64,000 nucleotides of DNA from assembly GCA_036263655.1 (NCBI GenBank), contig DATAGP010000059.1, forward strand, positions 62,001 through 126,000. Direction: 5' to 3'. The translations under genes were made by a program, and so were the position numbers. Of the stretch, positions 42,136-51,082 are shown one piece after another. The first letter of the stretch is position 1, and each line of letters begins with the position of its first letter. This stretch comes from Schlegelella_A sp036263655 (GTDB lineage: Bacteria > Pseudomonadota > Gammaproteobacteria > Burkholderiales > Burkholderiaceae_C). A model generated the notes under the pieces. It was not told the DNA's origin and ran no database searches. It worked only from the letters and a program-made list of their open reading frames with translations.

Positions 42136-44478
42136 TCAGGCGCTGCCGGCGCCGTGCAGCAGCTGCCAGACCCGGGCCGGCGTCGCCGGCATCTGCAGCG
42201 CCTCCGCGGCGCGGCCGAGGCCGGCGGCGGCGAGCGCGTCGATGACGGCGTTCATCACCGCCGGCGTGGCGCCGATCGTGCCGAGCTCGCCGACGCCCTT
42301 GACGCCGAGCGGGTTGAGCGCGCACGGGATCGAGGTGTCGAACTCCGTGCGGAAGACGACGCCGACGTCCGCCGCGCGCGGCACGGCGTAGTCCATCAGG
42401 CTGCCGGTCACGAGCTGGCTGCTGCCGGCGTCGTAGACGACCTGCTCGCAGAGCGCCTGGCCGAGCCCCTGCACCGCGCCGCCCTCGACCTGGCCGCGCG
42501 CGATCGTCGGGCTGATGACGCGGCCGATGTCGTTCACCGACGCATACGCGGCGACGCGCACGTCGCCGGTGTCCGGATCGACCTCGACCTCGCAGACGTG
42601 GCAGGCGTTCGGCCAGGTGGCGCCGCCGACGGTGCTCGTCGAGTCGAGGTGGATGCGGGCCTCGGGCTGCCTGCCCGCCAGCGCGAACAGGTCGATGCCG
42701 ACGTCGGTGCCGACCACGGCGAAGCGGCCGGCCCGGTACTCGATGTCGGACGCCGATGCCTCGAGCGCTTCGCCGGCGAGGGCCTTGGCGTGCTCGATGG
42801 TGCGCTCGGAGGCGACGCGGACGGCCGAGCCGCCGGTGAACAGCGAGCGCGAGCCGGCACTGCCGAAGCCGTTGCCGCGGTCGGTGTCGCCCTGCACGAT
42901 GCGGATCCGCTCGATCGGCACGCCGAAGATGTCGACGGCGAGCTGCGCGTAGCTCGTCGCGATGCCCTGGCCCATGGCCTGCGTCGCCGAGAAGATCTCG
43001 ATCGTGCCGGCGGGCGTGACGTCGACGCTCACCTTCTCCTCGAAGGCCATGCCGCCGGTCCATTCGAGGAAGGCGGCGATGCCGCGGCCGCGCAGCTTGC
43101 CCTGGCGCTCCGTCGCCTCGCGCCGCGTCGCGTAGCCGCTCCACTCGGCGAGGGCGAGGCCCTGGTCGAGGATCTTCTCGAAGGCGCCGCTGTCGTAGGT
43201 CTGCCCCATCGGGTTGGTGTACGGCATCTGCTCGGGCCGCAGCAGGTTGCGCCGGCGCAGCTCGGCCGGGTCGAGCTTCATCTCGCGCGCGGCGGCGTCG
43301 AACAGGCGCTCGATGAGGTAGATCGCTTCCGGCCGGCCGGCGCCGCGGTACGCGCCGGTCGGCGTGGTGTGGCTGAGGACGGCCTGCAGGTGCAGGTCGA
43401 TGACCGGGATCGCGTAGACGCTGGTCGAGACCCAGGGACCGATGAGCAGCTGGATCGCGACACCTGTGCCGGTGGCGTAGGCGCCGACGTTGGCGAGCGA
43501 ATGGACACGCAGCGCCAGCGCCCGGCCGTCGCCATCGAGGGCGAGCTCGGCCCGGCTGCTGACATCGCGGCCGTGCGATGCGGAGAGGAAATCCTCGCTG
43601 CGGTCGGCCTGCCAGCGGACGGCGCGGCCGAGGCTGCGCGCCGCGTGGGCGACGACGATGTCTTCCGGGTAGATGCCCGTCTTCATGCCGAAGCCGCCGC
43701 CGACGTCGCCGACCAGCACGTGCACCCGGTCCTGGGCCAGTCCGAGTGCGCCCGAGAGCCCGGCGGCGACGGCGGTGGGCATCTGGTTGCTGATGCGCAC
43801 CGTGATCCGGCCCGTGCCGGCGTCGAACGACGCGACGATGCTGCGCGGCTCCATCGACACCGGCGCGACGCGCTGGTTGACGAGGTCGAGCTCGATGCGC
43901 ACGGCGGCGCGCGCGAAGGCCTCGGCGGCGCCGGCCGCGTCGCCGTGCCGCATCTCTGCGGCGATGTTGTCCGGCGCCTCGCCCGTGACGACGACCGCGC
44001 CGGCGGCGACGGCGGCGCGGGCGTCGACCACCGCCGGCAGGTCCTCGTACTCGACGAACACCGCCTCGGCGGCGTCGCGCGCCGCCTCGCGCGTCTCGGC
44101 GACGACGGCGACCACCGGCTCGCCGACGAAGCGCGCGAACTCGTGCGCCAGGGCGCGCCGCGGTGGCGTCACCGTCGTGCGGCCGTCGGCGCGGCGGAAG
44201 TCGGTCGACGTCGGCATCGCCTGGACGCCGGCGGACACCAGCTCGGCGCCGGTGTAGACGCCGAGCACGCCGGGCATCGTCCGCGCCAGGTCGGCGTCGA
44301 CGGCGACGATCCGCGCGTGCGCATGCGGCGAGCGCTGGAAGGCGATGAAGGCCGCGCCGTCGGGCGGCACGTTGTCGGTGAAGCGCCCGGCGCCGGTGAG
44401 GAGGGCGCGGTCCTCGATGCGCTGGACGGCCCGGCCGCTGCCGAAGCGGGCGGCAGCGTCGATGGTCTCGGCGGCCAT
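42136..44478 (-). CDS. Molybdenum hydroxylase large subunit (form II, CoxL-like)
   Basis: This 780-residue protein is the molybdopterin-binding subunit of the xanthine dehydrogenase/CO dehydrogenase family. It has GSGRAVQRIEDRALLTGAGRFTD at the N-terminus, GDVGGGFGMKTGIYPED, the active-site loop GAYRGAGRPEA (about 374-384), and EMKLDPAELRRRNLL. AYRGAGR marks form II; true CO dehydrogenase has AYxCSFR. A C-terminal KGVGELGTIGATPAVMNAV is intact, with the conserved Glu. The FAD (medium) and 2Fe-2S (small) subunit genes are not beside it, so it depends on unlinked partners. Substrate unknown. It starts 2 bases after the metallo-beta-lactamase-fold gene. Confidence 0.93.
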   Translation of the reverse strand: MAAETIDAAARFGSGRAVQRIEDRALLTGAGRFTDNVPPDGAAFIAFQRSPHAHARIVAVDADLARTMPGVLGVYTGAELVSAGVQAMPTSTDFRRADGRTTVTPPRRALAHEFARFVGEPVVAVVAETREAARDAAEAVFVEYEDLPAVVDARAAVAAGAVVVTGEAPDNIAAEMRHGDAAGAAEAFARAAVRIELDLVNQRVAPVSMEPRSIVASFDAGTGRITVRISNQMPTAVAAGLSGALGLAQDRVHVLVGDVGGGFGMKTGIYPEDIVVAHAARSLGRAVRWQADRSEDFLSASHGRDVSSRAELALDGDGRALALRVHSLANVGAYATGTGVAIQLLIGPWVSTSVYAIPVIDLHLQAVLSHTTPTGAYRGAGRPEAIYLIERLFDAAAREMKLDPAELRRRNLLRPEQMPYTNPMGQTYDSGAFEKILDQGLALAEWSGYATRREATERQGKLRGRGIAAFLEWTGGMAFEEKVSVDVTPAGTIEIFSATQAMGQGIATSYAQLAVDIFGVPIERIRIVQGDTDRGNGFGSAGSRSLFTGGSAVRVASERTIEHAKALAGEALEASASDIEYRAGRFAVVGTDVGIDLFALAGRQPEARIHLDSTSTVGGATWPNACHVCEVEVDPDTGDVRVAAYASVNDIGRVISPTIARGQVEGGAVQGLGQALCEQVVYDAGSSQLVTGSLMDYAVPRAADVGVVFRTEFDTSIPCALNPLGVKGVGELGTIGATPAVMNAVIDALAAAGLGRAAEALQMPATPARVWQLLHGAGSA

Positions 44479-44480
44479 GC

Positions 44481-45431
44481 TCAGGCGCCCAGGGATTCCC
44501 ACATCGCCTTGTCGCGCTCCGCCGTCCATATGCGGGGGTCGCGGTGGCCGGTGGCCTCGTCGTAGGCGCGCGAGACGTCGAACGGAATGCAGTGCTCGTA
44601 GATGAACCAGTGGCCGTACTTCGGCCGCAGCAGGGCGTCGGTGTCGTCGTGGACGCGCTTCAGGTCGTGCCCCTTGGCGACGCCCGCCTTGACGCTCTCG
44701 TACATGTCGGCGATGAAGGAGCGTGTGCCGGCGAGGCCCTCGGCGCACATGGCGGCGTTGGTCAGCGCCGCGCCGCGGCCGGGCACCAGCTGCTCGGCGC
44801 CGAGCGCGGCGACGTTGTCGAGCGTCGTCGGCCAGTCGCTGAAGTAGGCGTCGCCGGCATAGGGCGTGGCGCCGTACTCGACCAGGTCGCCGCTGAAGCA
44901 GATGCGCTGCTGCGGCAGCCAGGCGACGGTGTCGCCCTTGGTGTGGCCGCGGCCGAGCTGGATCAGCTGGACCTCGAGCGAGCCGAGCCACAGCGTCATG
45001 CGGCCGCGGAAGGTGACGGTGGGCCAGGTCAGGCCGGGGATCGTCTCGACGGCGCGGAACAGGCGGGGGAAGCGCTCGATCTCGCTCTTCATGTCGGCGG
45101 CGCCGCGCTCGACGATGAGGTCGCGCGTGTCCTCGCTGGCGATCACCTCGCTCGCCTGGTACGCGCTCGCGCCGAGGACGCGGACCGCGTGGTAGTGGCT
45201 CATGACGACGTGCTTGACCGGCTTGTCGGTGACCTCGCGGATGCGCCGGATGACGTCCTGCGCCATCACCGGCGTCGCCTGGGTGTCGATCACCATCACC
45301 GACTCGTCGCCGATGACGACGCCGGTGTTCGGGTCGCCCTCGGCGGTGTAGGCGTAGGCGTTGTCGGAGAGCTTGGTGAAGGTGACCTTCTTCTCGGCGA
45401 GGTCGGCCTGCGAGGCGAATGCTTTGCTCAT
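44481..45431 (-). CDS. Metallo-beta-lactamase-fold hydrolase with altered metal motif
   Basis: This 316-residue protein has the MBL topology (TGVVIGDESVMVIDTQATPVMAQDVI, then a strand and metal loop). The usual HxHxDH is replaced by SHYHAVRVLGAS: the first two His remain but the Asp and third His are missing. LGRGHTKGDTVAWLPQQRICFSGDLVEYG supplies the His and Asp of the second metal site, and the C-terminal YEHCIPFDVSRAYDE has a His. The odd motif, if real, may mean a single metal or a non-hydrolytic role. It is placed between a Pca fusion gene and the molybdenum enzyme. The Met at 45431 is preferred to a longer ORF. Confidence 0.85.
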   Translation of the reverse strand: MSKAFASQADLAEKKVTFTKLSDNAYAYTAEGDPNTGVVIGDESVMVIDTQATPVMAQDVIRRIREVTDKPVKHVVMSHYHAVRVLGASAYQASEVIASEDTRDLIVERGAADMKSEIERFPRLFRAVETIPGLTWPTVTFRGRMTLWLGSLEVQLIQLGRGHTKGDTVAWLPQQRICFSGDLVEYGATPYAGDAYFSDWPTTLDNVAALGAEQLVPGRGAALTNAAMCAEGLAGTRSFIADMYESVKAGVAKGHDLKRVHDDTDALLRPKYGHWFIYEHCIPFDVSRAYDEATGHRDPRIWTAERDKAMWESLGA

Positions 45432-45500
45432 GGTGTTTGCGTCCCGTTCAGCTCGCCCGGGCGAGCCCGGCGGAGCAGGCATTCTGGGTGAAGACGGATG

Positions 45501-46730
45501 TCAGGTCCGGGTCCGGGCCAGAAACGCCGAGACGGCAGCGAAGAAGGCGTCCGGCACCTCGGCGACGCTGAGGTGCGAGGCGTCGGCGAAGACCTCGAGC
45601 TGGGCGCCCGGGATGCGGTCGGCGATGGCCTTGGCCATCTCCGGCGTGGCGCCGGCGTCGCGTCCGCCGGCGATGACGAGCGTCGGCGTCTTCACCGCTT
45701 CGAGCCGATCGAGCCAGTCGACCCCCGCGACCGCGTGGCAGGCGGCGACATAGCCCTGCGGGTGCGTGCGCAGCAGCTTCGCGCGCAGGTCGGCGACCTG
45801 CTGCGGATGGGCAGCGCGGTGGTCGGCATGCAGGTAGCGCTCGACGACCGCATCGGCGACCGCCGCCATGCCGCCCTTCTCGACGGACTCGATGCGCGCC
45901 GTCCACACCGGGCGGGCGGCCTCCGGGTAGCGCGAGGTGGTGTTGGCGAGCACGGCACTCGCCAGCAGCTCGGGGTGGCGCAGCGCGAGACCCTGCCCGA
46001 CCATGCCGCCCATCGACAGGCCGATCCAGGCCACCGGACCGCGGCCCCACTCGCGGATCACGCGCGCCGCATCGTCGACGAGCTCGTCGATCGCGTAAGG
46101 CCCGGGCGGCCGCGCCGAGCCGCCGTGGCCGCGGTGGTCGTAGCGCAGCACGGTGTGCGTCCGGGCCAGACGCGCCGCGAACGCGTCCCACATGTGCAGG
46201 TCGAGGCCGAGCGCGTGGCTGAGGACGACGGGCGGGCCCTCGCCCTGCACCGCGACGCGGATCTGCGGCGCGCTGAAGGTGTGGTGGACGGCGACGCGCG
46301 AGCCGGGCGAGAGCGGCTGCGCGGCGGGGACGCGCCCTTCCGCACGCAGGATGTCCCCGGTCAGCTTGAAGGCCGTGTTCGCCGCCGGCACGCCGCAGTA
46401 GATCGCGCCCTGCATCAGCGTCTCCTTGATCTTCTCGACGGCGACCCCGCCCTGGATCGCGGCCCGGCAGTGCAGCTCGAATTCCTCCCAGCGTGCCAGC
46501 GCCATGCACATGCCGAGGACGAGCAGGCGGCGCGTGTCGTGGTCGAGCCCCGGCCGGCCCCAGATGTCGTTCCAGGCGTAGCGGGTGATGAGGTCCTGGA
46601 ACTCGGCATTGAATTCGGTCGCGTTGTTCAGCGACTTGTCGACCCACGCATCGCCGAGCACGGCGCGCCGGTTGGCAAGGCCGCGCTCGAAGTCGTCGGA
46701 CCGGTCGGCGGCGGGTGGGCCTTCGCTCAT
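45501..46730 (-). CDS. Fused 4-carboxymuconolactone decarboxylase and 3-oxoadipate enol-lactonase (C-D order)
   Basis: This 409-residue protein joins two steps of the protocatechuate branch. Residues about 10-130 form the CMD domain (EFELHCRAAIQGGVAVEKIKETLMQ, YCGVPAANTAFK). Residues about 150-405 form an alpha/beta hydrolase with Ser in GLSMGGMVGQ, Asp in AGGRDAGATP and His in ASHLSVAE. In the actinobacterial PcaL fusion I recall the opposite order (hydrolase first). It converts carboxymuconolactone to 3-oxoadipate. It overlaps pcaB by ATGA, so these three activities are encoded in two coupled genes. pcaGH is not in the window. Confidence 0.9.
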   Translation of the reverse strand: MSEGPPAADRSDDFERGLANRRAVLGDAWVDKSLNNATEFNAEFQDLITRYAWNDIWGRPGLDHDTRRLLVLGMCMALARWEEFELHCRAAIQGGVAVEKIKETLMQGAIYCGVPAANTAFKLTGDILRAEGRVPAAQPLSPGSRVAVHHTFSAPQIRVAVQGEGPPVVLSHALGLDLHMWDAFAARLARTHTVLRYDHRGHGGSARPPGPYAIDELVDDAARVIREWGRGPVAWIGLSMGGMVGQGLALRHPELLASAVLANTTSRYPEAARPVWTARIESVEKGGMAAVADAVVERYLHADHRAAHPQQVADLRAKLLRTHPQGYVAACHAVAGVDWLDRLEAVKTPTLVIAGGRDAGATPEMAKAIADRIPGAQLEVFADASHLSVAEVPDAFFAAVSAFLARTRT

Positions 46731-48106
46731 GACGGGTCTCCTGCGGAAGAAGGGGCGCGTTGCAGCGCGTCGAGCTGGGCACGGGCGAGGGAACCGGCGC
46801 GGCGCGCGGCGGCGTCGATGTCGAAGGCGGCGTCGAGCGCCGCGGCGTCGACCGTGGCGAGCGCCGCGTCCTCCCGCAGGGCAGCGCGGGCGAGCGCGGC
46901 AAGGTCGGCATCGGCCGACCCGGCCAGCGTCTTCGACCAGGCCGCGACCAGCGCGTGCGCGCGGCTCTTGCCGATCGAGCGGGCGAGCACGGTCGCCGCC
47001 GCTTCGGCGAAGACGGCGCCGCGCTGCGCGTCGATGTTGGCGCGCATGCGGACGCTGTCCACCTCGAGCCCCTCGGCGGCATCGGCCAGTGCCGCCAGCG
47101 CGCCGTGCGTGGCGATGAAGAGCGACGGCCATTCCGCGAGCTCGGCCTGCCAGCGGCCGAGGCTGCGCTCGTGCTCCTGCCCCATCGCCGCCAGCAGCGC
47201 GCCGGCGTGATGCGGGGTTCGCGCGGCAGCGGCGATCGCCGTCATCGCCGCGACGGGATTGCGCTTGTTCGGCATCGCCGACGAGCCGCCCCGGCCGATG
47301 CCGGCGGGCTCGGCCATCTCGCCGACCTCGGCCTGCGCGAGCAAGGCCAGGTCGTGGCCGATCTTGCCGAGCGAGCCGCACAGCACCGCCACGTCGCAGG
47401 CGAGCGCGACCCACGCGTCGCGCTGCGTGTGCCAGGCACCGGCTGCCGGCGCGAGCCCGAGCCGGTCGGCGATGCGCCGGGCGACGGCCGGGCCCTTCTC
47501 GGCCAGGCTCGCGAGCGTGCCGACCGCGCCGCCGAACTGCAGCGTCAGCGCACGCCTGCGCGCCCGCGCCAGCCGATCGCGGGCACGCGACAGCGGCGCG
47601 ACCCAGGCCACCAGCTTGAAGCCGACGCTGATGACCTGGGCCGGCTGCAGCAAGGTGCGGGCGAGCATCGGCGTCTCGAGGTGGGCGCGAGCGAGCGCCG
47701 CGAGGGCGGCGCACAGGCGATCGAGGTCGGCGTCGACGAGCTCGAGCGCGCGCCGCGTCGCCAGCACCATCGCGGTGTCGATCACGTCCTGGCTGGTGCT
47801 GCCCCAGTGCACGTAGCCGGCGGCCTGCGCGTCGACCTCGGCGACGCGTGCGGTCAGGCGCCTGACGAGCGGGATGGCGAGGCTGCCCGCGACGCGGGCT
47901 TCGTGCACCAGCTCGTCGACGTCGAAGGCCGCGCTGCACGCGGCGACGATCGCGGCGACCGCCTGTCGGGGGATCACGCCTTCGTCCGCTTCGGCTTCCG
48001 CCAGCGCCGCTTCGAAGGAGAGCATCCCCGCGACGAGCGCGCGATCGCCGAACACCTCGCCCATGGCGGCACTGCCGAGCGTTCGCGCGAAGAGCGAGCC
48101 GCTCAT
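46727..48106 (-). CDS. pcaB: 3-carboxy-cis,cis-muconate cycloisomerase
   Basis: This 459-residue enzyme belongs to the fumarase/aspartase superfamily. It has YVHWGSTSQDVIDTAMVL, LSRARDRLARARRRALTLQFGGAVGTLASL, and the signature GGSSAMPNKRNPV (the usual GSxxMPxKxNP). PcaB cyclises 3-carboxymuconate to 4-carboxymuconolactone in protocatechuate catabolism; adenylosuccinate lyase-like proteins are the main alternative, but the adjacent PcaC-PcaD fusion settles it. It overlaps that gene by ATGA (46727-46730) and overlaps the upstream SapC-family gene in the same way. Confidence 0.93.
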   Translation of the reverse strand: MSGSLFARTLGSAAMGEVFGDRALVAGMLSFEAALAEAEADEGVIPRQAVAAIVAACSAAFDVDELVHEARVAGSLAIPLVRRLTARVAEVDAQAAGYVHWGSTSQDVIDTAMVLATRRALELVDADLDRLCAALAALARAHLETPMLARTLLQPAQVISVGFKLVAWVAPLSRARDRLARARRRALTLQFGGAVGTLASLAEKGPAVARRIADRLGLAPAAGAWHTQRDAWVALACDVAVLCGSLGKIGHDLALLAQAEVGEMAEPAGIGRGGSSAMPNKRNPVAAMTAIAAAARTPHHAGALLAAMGQEHERSLGRWQAELAEWPSLFIATHGALAALADAAEGLEVDSVRMRANIDAQRGAVFAEAAATVLARSIGKSRAHALVAAWSKTLAGSADADLAALARAALREDAALATVDAAALDAAFDIDAAARRAGSLARAQLDALQRAPSSAGDPS

Positions 48107-48876
48107 GTCGCGGCGGGCTGTGCGGCGCCGCGCGCGCGCACGACGCCGAGGCGGTTGACGAGATGGCGGATGTTCGCGAGCGACAGCAGGTGGACCTGCA
48201 TGAGGGCGAGCATGCCGGTGCGGTGCAGCTCCAGGACGGTGGCGTCCGGCAGCGCATGCAGGCGGTCCTCGTCGATGGCGTGGAAGCCGTCGACCGAGAT
48301 CTTCTCGCCGCCCGGCAGGGTCGCCTCGGCCTTCATCTCCTTGAGCACGTCGAGCGCCACCACACGCTCGCAGAAGGCGCGCGTCCGCTCGGCCTCGAGC
48401 TCGAAGCGCTCGAGGAACTCGATCGCCCGCCGCAGCGCCGGCGCCGGCCGCGCGTCGGCGGTGAAAAGCGGCTCGGCGGCGCACTCCGAGAAGCCGGCCC
48501 AGGTGTCGTCGACCAGCACCTTGAGCCCCGCAGGGCCGGGCACCGTCGCGCTCGCGAAGGGGTAGCGCCGGATGTACGCCGGGATGTAGCGAGCCACCCA
48601 GCGGTCGCCCTCGAGCTGCAGGTTCTCCCCCTCGTTGAGCCCGAGCAGGGCGATCGTCGACATCGCTTGCCGCCCCGTCGCGCCCGTCTGGCCGGTGCCG
48701 ACGAAGAGGAGCGGGAACTCGAGCCCGGCCTGCGGGAACTCCGTCGCAGTGATGAACACCGCGTGCAGGTCGCGCGTGATCGAGAAGTCCGCCAGGGCGT
48801 CCACTCCGTGCGCGCCATGGAATGCCGGGTCGAGCGGCACCGATCGCCGGTAAAGCGAGGCACGCGGCGGGCTCAT
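48103..48876 (-). CDS. SapC-family protein
   Basis: This 257-residue protein resembles SapC: HAVFITATEFPQAGLEFPLLF, LLGLNEGENLQLEGDRWVARYIPAYIRRYPFA, and an extended alpha/beta C-terminal half. SapC was named from a Campylobacter surface-layer operon, but most homologues are uncharacterised. It is inserted by ATGA overlaps between the CNNM/CorC-type gene and pcaB, an arrangement I have no explanation for. It has no signal peptide and no membrane segment. Confidence 0.85.
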   Translation of the reverse strand: MSPPRASLYRRSVPLDPAFHGAHGVDALADFSITRDLHAVFITATEFPQAGLEFPLLFVGTGQTGATGRQAMSTIALLGLNEGENLQLEGDRWVARYIPAYIRRYPFASATVPGPAGLKVLVDDTWAGFSECAAEPLFTADARPAPALRRAIEFLERFELEAERTRAFCERVVALDVLKEMKAEATLPGGEKISVDGFHAIDEDRLHALPDATVLELHRTGMLALMQVHLLSLANIRHLVNRLGVVRARGAAQPAAT

Positions 48877-50195
48877 TCGTCGGCCTCGGAACGCTCGTGG
48901 ACGGCATCGTCGCGCGGCAAGGCCGTCGCCAGCACCTTGTCGACACGCTTGCCATCGAGGTCGACAACCTCGAAGCGCCAGCCTTCCCATTCGACGGAAT
49001 CGGCGGTGTGCGGCAGGCGGCCGAGGAGCAGCATGACCATGCCGGCAAGCGTGTTGTAGCGGCCGCGATCCTCCTCGGGCAGCTCCTTGATGAGGAGCCG
49101 GTCCTTCAGCTCCTGGACCGGGATCAGGCCGTCGAAGAGCCAGCCGCCATCGGGCCGCTGCACCGCCCACGAGTCGGCGTCGGTCTGGGTGCTGAACTCG
49201 CCGGTGATCGCCTCCAGCACGTCGCGCACGGTGATCATGCCCTGCACCTCGCCGTATTCGTCGACGACGAAGACGATCTGCGGCGCGGTAGCGCGGAACT
49301 GCTCGAGCAGCTCCATGCCGGACAGCGTCTCGGGAACGAAGACCGGCGCCGGCAGGTCCTGGGCGAGGTTCAGCGGCTCGCCCTGCATCGCCTGCTGCAG
49401 CAGCTTCTGCGCGCTGATGACCCCGACGACGTCGTCCAGGCCGCCGCGGCACACCGGGTAGCGCGAGTGATCGGCTTCGCGGATCACGTTCAGGATCTCC
49501 TCGGGCGTGCTCGACACGTCGAGCCAGACGATCTCGGCGCGCGGAATCATCATCGAGCCGACCTGGCGATCGTCGAGCCGGAACACGTTGCGCACCATCT
49601 GGTGCTCGTGCGCCTCGATCACTCCCGCGTCGACGCCCTCTTCCAGGCTGGCCTCGATCTCCTCCTCGGTCACGCCGCGGTCGGGAACGTCGCGCAGCCC
49701 CATGAGCCGCAGACTCGCTTCGGTGCTGCCGATGAGCAGTCGCACGAAGGGACGGGTGAGCCTCGACAGGAGCTCCATCGGCCGGGAGACGATGCGCGCG
49801 ACCGCCTCGGGATACATCTGGCCGATCCGCTTCGGCACGAGCTCGCCGAAGACGATGGTGAGGAAGGTGATCGTGATCACCACCAGCCCCGTGGCCGTGT
49901 AGCTGGCGGCGCGATCGCCGAGGGCGAAGTTCGAGCGCAGCCACTCGGCGAAGGGAACGGAGAAGGCGGCGTCGCCGACGATGCCGTTGAGGATGCCGAT
50001 CGAGGTGATGCCGATCTGCACGACCGAGAGGAAACGGGTCGGGTCCTCGTGCAAGGTCATCGCTTGGCGGGCCCCGGCGTCGCCCGACTCCACCATGACC
50101 TGCAGCCTTGCCTTGCGGCTGGCGGTGAGCGCCATCTCGGACATGGCGAACAAGGAATTGAGGAAGATCAGGAAGAGCAGTAAGGCAACGTCCAT
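48873..50195 (-). CDS. CNNM/CorC-type hemolysin-family membrane protein
   Basis: This 440-residue protein has an N-terminal DUF21 membrane domain (about 1-190; FLNSLFAMSEMALTASRKARL, FGELVPKRIGQMYPEAVA), two CBS domains (about 210-330; VDEYGEVQGMITVRDVLEAITG), and a C-terminal CorC_HlyC domain (about 345-430). Members move divalent cations such as Mg or Co or regulate such transport. The start codon ATG is at 50195 and the N-terminal segment is hydrophobic from residue 2. It is divergent from apaH (48-base gap) and heads the chain CNNM-SapC-PcaB-PcaCD joined by ATGA overlaps. Confidence 0.92.
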   Translation of the reverse strand: MDVALLLFLIFLNSLFAMSEMALTASRKARLQVMVESGDAGARQAMTLHEDPTRFLSVVQIGITSIGILNGIVGDAAFSVPFAEWLRSNFALGDRAASYTATGLVVITITFLTIVFGELVPKRIGQMYPEAVARIVSRPMELLSRLTRPFVRLLIGSTEASLRLMGLRDVPDRGVTEEEIEASLEEGVDAGVIEAHEHQMVRNVFRLDDRQVGSMMIPRAEIVWLDVSSTPEEILNVIREADHSRYPVCRGGLDDVVGVISAQKLLQQAMQGEPLNLAQDLPAPVFVPETLSGMELLEQFRATAPQIVFVVDEYGEVQGMITVRDVLEAITGEFSTQTDADSWAVQRPDGGWLFDGLIPVQELKDRLLIKELPEEDRGRYNTLAGMVMLLLGRLPHTADSVEWEGWRFEVVDLDGKRVDKVLATALPRDDAVHERSEADE

Positions 50196-50243
50196 GCGCG
50201 GGCGCTGGCGTAGGCGGAGGACGAGCGTAGCAGAATCACCTGC

Positions 50244-51050
50244 ATGAACTACGTGGTCGGCGACATCCAGGGCTGTGCCGGTGCGCTCGACGACCTGCTC
50301 GAGGCGATCGCCTTCAGCCCGTCGCGCGACCGCCTCTACGTCCTCGGCGACCTCGTCAACCGCGGCCCGGCATCGCTCGCCACGCTGCGCCGCCTGCGCG
50401 ATCTCGGCGATGCTGCGGTCTGCGTGCTGGGCAACCACGACTGGCACCTGCTCGCCGTCGCCGCCGGCGTGCGCCCGCGCCATCGCACGGATACCCTCGA
50501 CGACATCCTCGACGCGCCGGATCGCGACGCCTGGCTGGAGTGGCTGCGCCGGCGTCGCATGGCGGTGCACGCGCACGGCTGGCTGATGCTGCACGCGGGC
50601 GTCGTGCCGCAATGGGACCTCGACACCACGCTGACGCTGGCGCACGCCCTCGAGCGCGCGCTTCAGGACACGCCGCCGCGCGATTTGCTCGATGCGATGT
50701 TCGGCAACGAGCCGGCCTGCTGGGGCGAGGTGCGCAACGACAAGGAGCGGCTGCGCTTCACCCTCAACACGCTGACGCGGATCCGCTTCGTGTCGGCCGA
50801 GGGCCGGCTCGAGTTCAGCGTCAAGGACGGCGCTTCGGCCGCCCCGCCCGGCTATTTCCCGTGGTTCGACGCGCCGGCTCGCCGCACCGCGACCGTACCG
50901 ATCGCCTTCGGCCACTGGTCGACGCTCGGACTGCTGGATCGGCCCGACGTGCTGGGCCTCGACACGGGCTGCGCATGGGGCGGACAGCTCACGGCCGCCC
51001 GGCTCGACGGCACCTCGCGCGAGATCTTCCAGGTACAGTGCCGGCGCTGA
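50244..51050 (+). CDS. apaH: Bis(5'-nucleosyl)-tetraphosphatase, symmetrical
   Basis: This 268-residue metallophosphoesterase hydrolyses Ap4A to two ADP. It has the ApaH motifs VVGDIQGCAGALDDLL, VLGDLVNRGPASL, VLGNHDWHLLAVA and MLHAGVVPQWD near the middle, and FGHWSTLGLL with LDTGCAWGG at the C-terminus. Length matches E. coli ApaH (about 280). It starts 48 bases from the divergent CNNM-type gene. The next gene on the same strand follows by 32 bases but is unrelated. Confidence 0.95.
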   Translation: MNYVVGDIQGCAGALDDLLEAIAFSPSRDRLYVLGDLVNRGPASLATLRRLRDLGDAAVCVLGNHDWHLLAVAAGVRPRHRTDTLDDILDAPDRDAWLEWLRRRRMAVHAHGWLMLHAGVVPQWDLDTTLTLAHALERALQDTPPRDLLDAMFGNEPACWGEVRNDKERLRFTLNTLTRIRFVSAEGRLEFSVKDGASAAPPGYFPWFDAPARRTATVPIAFGHWSTLGLLDRPDVLGLDTGCAWGGQLTAARLDGTSREIFQVQCRR

Positions 51051-51082
51051 GCCCCGATGCAACGCTGCGCGCATCCGTTCCG

